From Vespa crabro (Eukaryota > Arthropoda > Insecta > Hymenoptera > Vespidae): 64,000 nt of DNA. The position numbers and the translations under genes are program-made. The stretch lies in NCBI RefSeq assembly GCF_910589235.1, contig NC_060977.1, forward strand, positions 339,001-403,000. The letters are read 5' to 3'. This document shows positions 25,509 through 36,500 of this stretch, in pieces (position 1 is the first letter of the stretch; each line of letters begins with the position of its first letter). A model generated the notes under the pieces. The model saw only the letters and a list, made by a program, of their open reading frames with translations. It was not told the origin of the DNA and did no database searches.

Positions 25509-27117
25509 AACGATAATATGAATAATAATAGTAATAATAATAATAGCAATTATAACGACATTAACTATAATAACGATAATAATTCTAAGGATTATAATGA
25601 TAATAACGATTATAACGATTATTACGATTATAATAATGACAATAATAACGATAATAACTGTAACAATAATAACGTTAATGACGTTAATAGCTTTAATAAT
25701 AATGAAGACTATAAAGTTTATAACAATAATAATAATAATAATTATAATAACGATAATAATGATATTAATGTTAATAACGATAACAATAATAAAAATACTA
25801 ACGATAATAACGTTAGTAATGTTAATTGCGATAATAATTATCATAATAAACGAAATAATAACGATAATTACGATAGCAATGATAATGAAGATAATAATAA
25901 TAATAATAATAATGAAAATAACGATATCAATGATAATGACGGTAATAATGATAATCATAATAACAATAATAAGGATAAGAATCATAACCATAATAACGAT
26001 AACGACGGTAATAATAAAAGCAACATATACGATAATTATCGATAATAATAATAATAATAACAACAATAATGACGATAAAAATAATAATAATTATAATAAT
26101 GACGAATAAACGATAATAGTAATAACAATAATAACAATAGTAACGATCATAACGATGATATATTAATGGACGTAATAATAACTATATTAACAATGTTTGC
26201 GTTAATAAAGATAATAACGATAATAATAGTAATAGTAATTACAGTAAGAACAATATTAACGATAATAACGATGTTAACGATAATAATAATAACGATAATA
26301 AGGATAATATTAATAACGATAATAACGATAATAACGTAATAGTAATAGTAATAATAATATCGATAGTAACAATAATGACGATAATGACGATAATAATAAT
26401 AATAAGAATGACGATAATAACTATAATAACGATAATAACGATAATAACAATAAAATTAATAACGATAAATACGTTAATAATGACAATAATTATTGCAATA
26501 ATAACGATAATAACGATAATATAGATAATAGCGATAATAATAATAACAATAATAACGATAATAACGATTATAGTGATAATAGCAATAATATTATTAATAA
26601 TAATAGCAATAATAACGATAATAACGATAATAAAAATAACAATAATAACGATGTTAAGGATAATACTAATAACAATAATAACGAAAATAGCGATAATTGC
26701 ATTAATAATAATAATAATAATAATGATAACAAACGTAAGGATAATAACGATGACTACTATAAAAATAATAACAATAATAACGATAGTAACGATAATAACG
26801 ATAATGACGATAATAACGATAATAATAATAAAAATAATAACGATAATATCGACAATAACGATAATAACGATAACAACGATAATAACGAATAATAATTATA
26901 ATAATAACAATAATAAAGATAATAACGACAATAATAATAATAATAATATCGTTATTAATGACAATAACGATAATAATAATAATAGTAATAACAATAAAAA
27001 ATTGTAACAATAATAGCGATATTAATAAATATGATAATATCGATAATATCGATAATAATATTAACAATATTGATGATAATATCGATAATAATAATAACAA
27101 TATTAACGATAATAGCG

Positions 27118-27119
<2 letters not shown>

Positions 27120-27167
<48 letters not shown>
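27120..27167 (+). repeat. Perfect (AAT)16 microsatellite
   Basis: Sixteen uninterrupted AAT units, 15 bp after the end of a 33-bp unit (27072-27104). Confidence 0.93.
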
Positions 27168-27168
<1 letters not shown>

Positions 27169-27225
27169 GTAATAACGACAATAACGATACTAACGTTAAT
27201 AATAATACCGATTATAATAATAACG

Positions 27226-27262
<37 letters not shown>

Positions 27263-27446
27263 TAATAATGATAATAACGATAATAACGGTAATATGATTA
27301 ATGATGATAGTAATATTAAAGATAATAACGATATTAAAGATTCTAACATCAATAATAATAACAACAATAACGATAATAACGATTATAATTATTAGAGCGA
27401 TAATAATATTAATACTAGTAACAATAATATCGATAATAACGATAAT

Positions 27447-27512
27447 AACGATAATATTGATAATAATAATAACAATATTAACGATAATATCGATAATAAT
27501 AACAATAATATT
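27447..27512 (+). repeat. Tandem pair of 33-bp units
   Basis: Two adjacent 33-bp units, 27447-27479 and 27480-27512. Both start AACGATAATAT and end AATATT. They differ by a T/C at ATTGAT versus ATCGAT and by the order of AAT and AAC triplets. This is direct evidence that the unit once repeated in tandem. Confidence 0.75.
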
Positions 27513-27616
27513 AACAACAATAACGATAATAACGATAATAAAGATAGTAATAGTGGTAATAATAACAATAATAAGAATATTAACGGTAATAGCGATATTA
27601 ATAGTAGTAGTAATAA

Positions 27617-28634
27617 TTTATTTATTTCCAAGTTTTTCAATATTTCCAAGTCCGATAGCCGCATTTTCTCGAGAGGCAATTGTCTAACTTTCCCTGGAAT
27701 AGTAGGTATTGTTCCAAGTACAACAGAAGCTCTGATTTCGTAGGCAGTTGCATAACTTTCTTTCAATTAGTCTGAATAATTCCAAGCCCGACAGTCGCAT
27801 TGTTTTGAAAGGTACTCGCATATATTTCCTTGAACTTGTCCTAATATTTCTAAGGCCGACAGTCGCTTTGGTTCGAGGGGAACTCTTATAACTTTCCCCG
27901 AAGCAGTTGGAATTTTTACATGTCAGGCAGCCACATTGGGTCAAGATGCATTCGTATAAATTTCCCTCAATTAGTCGGTATATTACCTTACCTGGCAGTC
28001 GCATTGATGTACAAGTCATTCGCATAACTTTCCCACGATTAGACGGATTATTTCCAAGAACGTCAGACGCATTTGATCGAGTGCCTCTTCCATATCTTTC
28101 CCTCGTATATTTGGAATATTTGCAAGTACGGTATCAGTATTAGTTTGTGAGGCGCACGCATACCTTTCCCCCGACTAGTAGAAATATTTCCATGTCCGGC
28201 ATTCGCATTAGTTTCAAAGGCACTCGCATAGATTTCTCGGAATTCTTCCAAGCCAGACAGTCGCATTGGTCCGAGAAGCACTCGCATAACTTGCCCTCGA
28301 CTAGCGGAATGTTTCCTAGATATGCTTGACCGCATCGGTTCAAAAATCACTCACAAAACTTTCCCTCGATTAGTAGTAAATTTCCAAGCGCGTCATTCGG
28401 ATTGACTCAAAAGTCACTTTCATAACATTCCCTCTTGTAATCAGGATTTTTGCAAGTTCGACAGTCGGTTATGTATGTGGAGCAGTGGCATAACATTCCA
28501 TAGACAAGGCGGGATGTTTCCAAACGCGACAGTCCCATTGATTCCCAATCAATCGCATTGATCTCACCATACTAGTCGGGATATTTCCAATTTCAGGTAA
28601 TTTCCAAATTGGTTTGATAGGCATGGCATAACTA
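27617..28634 (+). repeat. 68-bp satellite array, segment 1
   Basis: About 15 diverged 68-bp monomers. In this orientation the monomer landmarks in order are CGACTAGTCGG, ATATTTCC, TCCGACAGTCGCATTGG, TTCGAGAGGCACTCG and CATAACTTTCCCT. The array starts abruptly after simple-sequence DNA and is interrupted by the second R1-clade element. Open frames here are artefacts of a repeat whose length is not a multiple of three. Confidence 0.93.
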
Positions 28635-28639
28635 ATGGG

Positions 28640-28937
28640 GGGAGAGATGTGTGATTGAGAAAAAAAAGAGACGCGCTCGAGCATCTCCGACCCTATCTTG
28701 TTCGATAGTGGGGTTACCTGAGAAGATTACAGGCTCCCACTCCCATCACCAGAACTTCGATAATTCCAGCTGAACAGGACTTACGAATTAATAACCCTTG
28801 ATAAGGAGGGTTTCCTTACAATACTCCGCGAAGAGGGAGAAGGTCTCGGCCGTAGAGACAAGATATTTCGCCGCTGCCGGCCAACTCAATCCACAGAGTA
28901 TTTAAACTAGATCCATTCTCTGGGATTAGAAGACCGA
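28640..28937 (-). other. Probable 3' end or UTR of element II
   Basis: Non-satellite sequence beyond the Cys/His region of element II. I see no recognisable protein or poly-A tail. An A8 run on the plus strand lies near 28660. It abuts satellite at about 28634-28640. Confidence 0.5.
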
Positions 28938-29775
28938 ACAGTCGACGATGTGGTGCAAAACCGTGTCCTCTTCGCCACACTCGCAAATTCCTTCCATGGT
29001 GATGTTCAGCGACTTCAGTTTGGCCTTGAAGGCTCTGTGACCTGTAAGACAGTGAAAGGTGAAGTGATTAGGAGAGACGAAGAGGGCACCCATCCTTTCC
29101 TTGATGTCCGGGAGGTACGCACATGTAGTCCTTCCTTTTTAGGAGTTCTCACATCTGGATTACCAATCCCTGTAAATACCCTCGTCAACCTGCCTTGCTA
29201 TCGCGCGTTTATTCCTCCTGCATTCAAGTTCTCGCGTCGCCATTTCGATACTCCTGTTTTTCCTATTTTCGTATAATTTTCTACGCTTCAGTTACTGAAG
29301 ATCGATCGGAGGATCCGCCGCTACCGCGATTCCTTCGCGGTTGTGCCGTACGCAGTTGTTACCGAGATGAGGGCCGATCGCTGGGTCGTACTTAACATTT
29401 TATGATCCCCTTCGGTGCAGAGATCCGACCACCCCGCTGCCGCATTCGTGACCGTGGGGATGAATACGCCTCGATATATCGCCCATAGAGCACAACAGCG
29501 GAATCCCCATTCCCTGGCTGCTAGTCTACCTAATTTCGCGAACAATGTCCCGACTTTGTCACTCAGGTGCCGGCAGTGTGTCGAGACCCCTGCCCTTTAT
29601 AAAAGTGTACACCGAGGTATCTAACGGAATTCCTGAATTTAACGCTATTATTCCCTATTCTAATAGTGTAATAGTATTCTATTCTTAGCCTACTGGCTAA
29701 GTCTGTCTTTTTCGATATTTTCCGCTTCCTATCAAGGCACAATCCTCCCCTTCTACCTATGGGTTTCCTATTAAC
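28938..29775 (-). pseudogene. Element II ORF2, thumb and C-terminal domain
   Basis: Fragments in order on the minus strand: SVRYLGVHFYKGQG (about 29640-29590), LGRLAAREWGFRCCALWAIY and RGVFIPTVTNAAAGWSDLC (29545-29410), a basic RELECRRNKRAIARQ segment, then LPDIKERMGALFVSPNHF, FHCLTGHRAFKAKLKSLNI and CECGEEDTVLHHIVDC (about 29110-28938). The last is a CX1CX7HX4C motif typical of the R1-clade C-terminus. Frames change several times and stops occur, for example after RDW and CENS. It resembles the part of R1-type ORF2 that follows the RT. Confidence 0.82.
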
Positions 29776-30568
29776 TCAGTCGCTTTTCAGGACGATAGCC
29801 TCCGTCTTTCGTTCGGAAATAGAAAGTTTCGCCGTCAAGCACCATCCGGTGATGCTACTTACCACACGATTTCTTTTCTCCTCAAACTCCTTCTTGGAGT
29901 CGCCGTCTATAATAACGAGTAGGTCATCCACGTAAGCGATCGCGTTGATTTCCGATGATTCCTTGAGTATCCGGAGGTGCTGGTCAAACATGAGGTTCCA
30001 GCAGGAAGGGGGCCAAGGATCGATCCTTGTGGGCATCCTCTCGAAGCCTACTTTGAGATCTCATGCTCTCCTAAAGCAATATTAACACTTCGCACTGCGA
30101 AGTAACTAGTCCTTACATTGAAGACATTTTTTGGGCAGTCCCCATACTGGAATGCCTTGAAGAATAAGGGCCACCGGACATTGTCGGATGCTCCCGCGAT
30201 GTCGAATAGCAATGCAACGACATATCTCTGTGAGGAGGCAGAAACGATTCGGCGAATCTCTACTATCGCGGCCTCAGTGGAGCGTCCCGGGACAAAGTCA
30301 TATTGTTTGTACAAAAGTATGCTCGGCGAGAGGGATGTTTCATTAAGGCGCATCAGCAGCAGCCTTGCTGGATCCTTTCCTACTGCAGATGGAAGTCATA
30401 CGCGCCGGTAAGATTTGGTGTCTTTCGCGTCCTTGTCCACCAGTTTAAGAAGTGCTCTTTAGGAGCCCTATTTCCAGATGGATGGGAAGATACCCCATTG
30501 AAGGCATTCGTTGAAAAGATCTACGAAGTGGGATGGGATGGGGGCAGATGCTCTCTTGAGGAATTCTT
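29776..30568 (-). pseudogene. Element II ORF2, reverse transcriptase domain
   Basis: Fingers: SAPIPSHFVDLFNECLQWG, FPSIWK followed by TAG, and KSYRRV, at about 30560-30390. Palm motif A region: YDFVPGRSTEAAIVEIRRIV and VVALLFDIAGASDNV (30330-30170). Motif B GCPQGSILGP lies near 30030, and after a one-base frameshift CWNLMFDQHLRILK follows. Motif C AYVDDLLVII has YVDD at 29934-29923. The catalytic aspartates are present, but the frames are broken. The family is R1-clade RT; this copy is inactive. Confidence 0.85.
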
Positions 30569-33500
30569 ATATGTTTCCCTCGTTTGGTCAGAAAATTTAT
30601 AAGTCCGACAGTTGCATTGATTCGAGAGGCACTAGCTTAAATTTCCCTCGACTAAACGGAATAATTTCAAGGCCAGAAGTCGCATTGTTCTACAAGTCAC
30701 TTGCATATCTTTCCCTCAAATAAACAAAATATTGCTAAGTCTAACAGTCGCACTGGTTCCACTTGCACTCTCATAAATTTTCCTTTGACTATTAGGAATA
30801 TATCCGAGACCAATAGTCGCATTGGTTCACAAGACACTCGCATAACTTTTCCTCGATAAGACGGAATATTGCTAAGACTAACAGTCGCACTGGTTCGAAA
30901 GACTCTCATAACTTCGTCGTAATTTTTCCAAGCCTAACTGTCGCATTGGTGCACAAGCTACACGTATAAGTTACCACGACTAGTCGGAATGCTTCCTAGT
31001 CCGATAGCCGAATTGTTTCAAGAGACTCTTGTATTACTTTCCAATGACTAGTCGGAATATTTCAAAGAAGCGCAGCCATATTGATTCGAGAGGCATGCGT
31101 ATAAGTTTCCCTCAATTAGACGACATAGGACTAGGCCCGACTGTACAATTTTTATTGGGGGAATTCGCATAAATTTCCCTCGATTAATAGGAATATTTCT
31201 ATATCCAAGATTCGCATTGGTTCTCAGGTCACTCGCATTACTTTTCCTGTTCTAGTCGAAATATTTCAAAGGCAACAGTCGCATTCTATCACAAGCCACT
31301 CTGATACCTTTCCATCGACTAGTCGGGAAATTTCCAACTCCTACTGCCGCATTGGTTCACAAGTCACTTGCATTACTTTCCCAAGAGTACTCAGGATTTT
31401 TCGAAGTCCGACTACTACAATGATTCAAGAGTCGGACGCATAACTTTCCCGCGGCTGGTAAAAATATATCCAAGTCCGGCACACACATTTTTTTGAGAAG
31501 CCCAGGCATAAATTTCTCATGAATAGTCCGAATATTTTAAGTCCGATTGTCGTACTGGTTCGAAATGCACTCTCATAAAATTACCTCGAATAGTAAAATA
31601 ATTTCCAAGTACGACTTTCGCATTGTTTCGAGAGGCCCTCGCATACCTTTCCATCGACTAGGTCAGAATATATCCAATCCAGATAATCGCATTGCTTCGC
31701 AAGCTTCACGGATAACTTTGCCTAGACTAGTAGGAATATACATAAGTCAGCCAGACGCATTGGTTCGATAGGCATTCGCATAACATTCCCTCGACTAGGC
31801 GGTCTATTTCCAATTCCGACAGTCATATTGGTTCGAGAGGAACTCGTATAACTTTCATTCTACTATTAGGAATATTTCCATGTCCGAAAGTCGTATTAGT
31901 ACGCGTTGGACACGTATAACTTTCTCGCGAGCAGTCGGAATATTTGCAATTCCGACTGATTCATTGGTTCGAGAGCCTCTCGCATAAAATTTTATCGACT
32001 AGTTAAAATATCAGCAAGTCCGACAGTTGCAATTAATCAGAAGTCAACCGCATAACTTTTCCTTGACAAGTTGGAATATTTCGAAGGTAGTCAGTTGCTC
32101 TTTTTCTAAAGGCGCTCGCATAAATTTTCCTAGTCGAAATTTCCCAAGCCTGACAGTCGCATTGGTTCGAAAGGCAGTCGCATAAATTTACCTCGTCTAG
32201 TCTGTCATTTTCAAGTACAACCATCGCATTGGATACAGAGTCACACGTATAACTTTTCCTCGACTGATCGGAAAATTTTCATTCAGACAGCCGCATTGGA
32301 TCACAAATTACTCGCATAATATTCCCTAGACTAGTCGGGATATTTTTTAGTTCGGCATTCGCAATGGTTCTAGTGTCAGTCGCATAACTTTCCCTCGACT
32401 ATTCCGAACATTTCCAAGTCCGACTAACGAATTGGTTATAAAGGCACACATACAACTTTCCCTCGACAAATCGGAAGATTTCCAGGTGAGACAGCTACAT
32501 TGGAACGAGTTTTAAACGCATAAGTTCCTTTCTTCTCGTCAGAACATTTGCATGTCCGACAGTCGCATTGGTTCGGTAGTAACTAGCATGACTTTCCCTC
32601 GGCAAGTCCGAATATCTCCTGATACGAAAGTCGCTTTAATGCAGAAATGACTCGCATAACCCTCAGCTGGATTAGTTCCAAGTCACATAACTTTCCCTTG
32701 AATAGTCGTAATGATCCCAAGTCTCACAGCCTCTTTGGTTCCATAGGCACTGCAATAACTTTCCCTCGACTAGTCGGAATATTCCCATGTCCGCCATCCG
32801 TATTGGTACGAGATATATTCCTATAACTTTCCCTCGACTAGACGGAACATTTCCAAACCCGACAACCGCACTGGATTGAGAAGCATTCACATAAATATTT
32901 TTCGTCTAATCGAAATATTTCCAAGTCCGACAGTCGCATTGGTTTACAAATCCACGCATAACTTTCCTCCGACTAGTCGGATTATTTCCATGTCCGACAG
33001 CCCCTTTGGTTCGAGAGGCACTCGCATAACATTCCCAAACATGTCGGGTTATGTCCAAGTCTGGCAGTCGCATTGGATCACAGTTCACTTGCATAACATT
33101 CCCTGCACTAGACGAAATATTTCAAATATTCCAACAGTCGTCTTGGATCGAGAGGCCCTCGCACAACTTTCCCTACAATAGTCGGAATATTTCCAAGTCA
33201 GATAGTCGCATTGAACCACAAATCACTTGCATAACTTTGGACTAGTCGGTATATATCCAAATCCTATAGCATTATTCGTTCTACAACTACGTGTATATCT
33301 TTTCCTCGAATAGTCGGAATATTTCCGGACCCGACAGTCGTATTGGCTCACATGTCACTCACATCACTTTTCCTTATCTAAATGTAATATATCCACGTAC
33401 GGCAGCTGCATTGTTTCTGGAAACACTCGCATAACTTTCCTCCGACCGGTCGCAATATTTCCAAGGCCTATTGTCGTCTTGGTTCGAGAGGATTTTGCAT

Positions 33501-36500
33501 ATCTTTCCCTCGATAAGTCGAAATAATTCGAAGCCCGACGGTCGCCTTGATCCACATGAAACTTGCATAACTTTCCCTCGTAATGTTGGAAAATTTACAA
33601 GTCCGACAACCGCTTTGAGTCGAGAGTCACTCCCATAACATTGACTTTTCGAAATATTTCCACGATCGACAGCCAAATAGGTTCCAAAGGCATACGAATA
33701 ACATTTCGTCCATTAGTTGGGTTATTTCCAAGGTAGACAACCGTTTTGGATCGAGGGCCTATCGCATAACTTTCCATCGACTAGTTGGGCTATTTCCAAA
33801 TTCAACAGTGGCATTGGTTCACAAATCAGTCGTTTAAGTTTACCTCGACTACTTGGAATATTACCAAGTCCGAGTGGCACTCACATAACCTTCCCACGAC
33901 TAGTTGGAATATTTCCAAGTCCTACTGCCGCATTCTTTCGAGAGGCTCAGGAATAAATTTCTCCGACTTGTGGGAACTAGCCCGAGGGTCGTAGTTGTTC
34001 TAGAATCACTCACATAACTTTTCCCCGAACTGTCGTAATATTTCCAAGTACGAAAGCTGCATTGGTTCGTGACGGCGTTTGATTAATTTTCTTTCGACTA
34101 GTCGGAATATTTTCAAATCCGAAAGACGCCTTGGTTCTAAAGTCATTCGCATAACATTCCTCGACTAGTCGGAATATTTCCAAATACTACAACCGCATTA
34201 CTTTGTGTGGTACCCACATTACTTTCCCTCAACTAGTCGTAATATTTCCAGGACTGCCAGTTTCATTGGTTCGAGTGGGATTCGCATAACTTTAATTCGA
34301 CTAGTCGGAATACTTCCAAGTCCGATAGTCGCATTGGTTCCAGTGGCACTCTCATTAAACTCTATCGATATGTCGTATAATTTCTAAGTACGACAGTCGC
34401 ATTGGTTCTAGAAGCAGTCCTATAAGTATCATTCCAATAGTCGGTTATTTTGCAAGTCCGACCGCCGCATTGTTTTGAGAAGCATTCGTATTACTTTCAT
34501 TCGACTAGACGGAATTCTTCCAAGTCCGAATTTCGCATTGATACGAGGGGCACTTGCATAACTTTCCCTCGATTACTCGGAATATTTCGAAATCAGACAA
34601 TTGCATTGGTTCCGAGTTGCACTCTGCTAACATTCTCTCGACAAGTCGGAATATTTCTAAGTTCGACTATCGCATAGGTTCGAGTGGCACTCTCATAATT
34701 TTGCCTCGACTAGTGGGAATGTTTCTAGGTCCAACAGTCGAATTCGTACGAGAGAAACTGGTACAACTAACCCTCGACTAGTCGGAATATTTTCATGTTC
34801 GAAAGTCGCATTTAATCGTGTGGCACTCTGATAACATTCTATCGACCAGTCGGAATTTTTGTAGTGCAAACAATCGCATTGTTTCGAGAGGCACTAGAAT
34901 TAATATCACTCAACTAAACGGAAATCTTCCAAGTCTGATAGTCACATTAGTACGAGAGGAACTCGCATTTCTTTCCCTCTTGTCGGAATATTTCCAAGTC
35001 TGACCGCTACATTGCTTCAAGAGGAATTTGAATAAATTTCTCATATCTAGTCAGAAAATTTCCAATTACAGTCGCATTTGTTCGAATAGCAATCGTATAA
35101 AATTCGTTCGACTATACGAGGTATGTCCAAGGACGACAATCGCGTTATTTTGAGAATCACTTGCATTACTTTCCCTCGATCAGTATGAATATTTCCGTCC
35201 CTGAGAGCCACGTAGGTTCACAAGATACTCGCATTACTTTCCCTCGACCAGTCGGAATATTTCCAACTCCGATAGTAACATAGGTTCACAATTGTCTCAC
35301 ATAACGTTCCCTCTACTGATAGAAATGTTTGTAAATCTGACAGTCCTTTTGTTTTAAGAAGCAACCGCATAACATTCCCTCGATTAGTTGTAAAAATTTC
35401 AAGCCCGACAGTGGCATTTGTTCGAGAGTCACTTTTATAACTTTCCTTCGACAAGTCGAAATAATACCAAGTCCGACTGCCGCATTGCTTCGAGAGTCAA
35501 AGCCATGACATTTCCACGACTAGTCGCAATATATCCTAGTCCGACGGTCGCATTCTTTCGACAGGCGTTCGCATAACTCTTCCTGGACTTGGCGGTATAT
35601 TTCCATGTCCGACAGCTGCATTGACTCGCGAGGCCTAAGCATAACTTTCCCTCGACTATTCGTAATGTTTCCAAGTTCGACAGCCACGTTGGTTCGAGAG
35701 GAACTCGCCTAACTTTCCCTCAACTAGTTGGAATATGTCCAAGCACGACAGAAGCATTGGTACGAAAGGCACTCGCATAAAATTCGTTCGAATAATCGGG
35801 ATATATCTAGATACGACAGTCCCGTTAATTCAAATATCACTTTCATAAGTATCCCTTGACTAATCGGTATATATCCATGTCCGAAGGATGCATTCTTTCG
35901 ACGAGCACTCACAAAACCTACCGTCGACAAATCAGAATATTTCAAAGTCCGACAGTCGAATTCGTCCACAAGTCACTTGCAATTCTCTGACTCGTGTAGA
36001 TGGTATATTTCTATATCCGGCAATGGCATATGGGTCGAGTGACACTCGCATAACTTTCCCTCGACTATACGGAATATTTTTATATCCAAGAGTCACATAT
36101 CCAAGAGTTCTCAAGTCACTATCATAACTTTCCATATATTAATCGGAATGTTTCCATATCCGTAATTCGTATTGTTTCGAAGAACATTCGCCTAACTTCC
36201 TCTCGATTTGTCAGAATATTTCCAAGTCCGACTTTAGCATTGATTCAAGAGGCATTTGCACAAATTTCCCACGACTAGGCGACATATTACCAAGTCCGAT
36301 AGTCTCATTGGTTCGAGAAGCCCTATCATGATATTCCTGCGAATAGTGGGAATATTTCTATGATCGATAGTCGCATTGGATCTAGAGCCTCTCGCACATC
36401 TTCCCATCGACTAGGCGGAGTATTTCTGCGGCAGTCGCATTCGTTGGTGATGCACTCGCATAACTATGCCTCGGCAAGTCAGAATACTTCCAAATCCGAA

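Larger units (their letters stand above)
24089..27616. repeat. AT-rich simple-sequence array, block 4
   Basis: Same AACGATAAT dialect, A-rich on the plus strand. It contains 33-bp units at 25476-25508, 27072-27104 and a tandem pair at 27447-27512, plus pure AAT tracts at 24215-24259 and 27120-27167. It passes directly into 68-bp satellite at about 27617. No gene is visible. Confidence 0.95.
28640..30568 (-). mobile_element. Second R1-clade non-LTR element, truncated (element II)
   Basis: A 1.9-kb ORF2 fragment on the minus strand inside the satellite. It runs from the RT fingers (about 30568) through the palm and thumb to the C-terminal Cys/His region (about 28938) and a possible 3' UTR. Its protein differs throughout from copies 1-4 (GCPQGSILGP and AYVDD versus GAVQGSILGP and GYADD), so it is a different lineage of the same clade. 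Endonuclease and ORF1 are absent. Many frameshifts and stops show it is old. Satellite resumes on both sides in nearly the same monomer phase. Confidence 0.85.
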
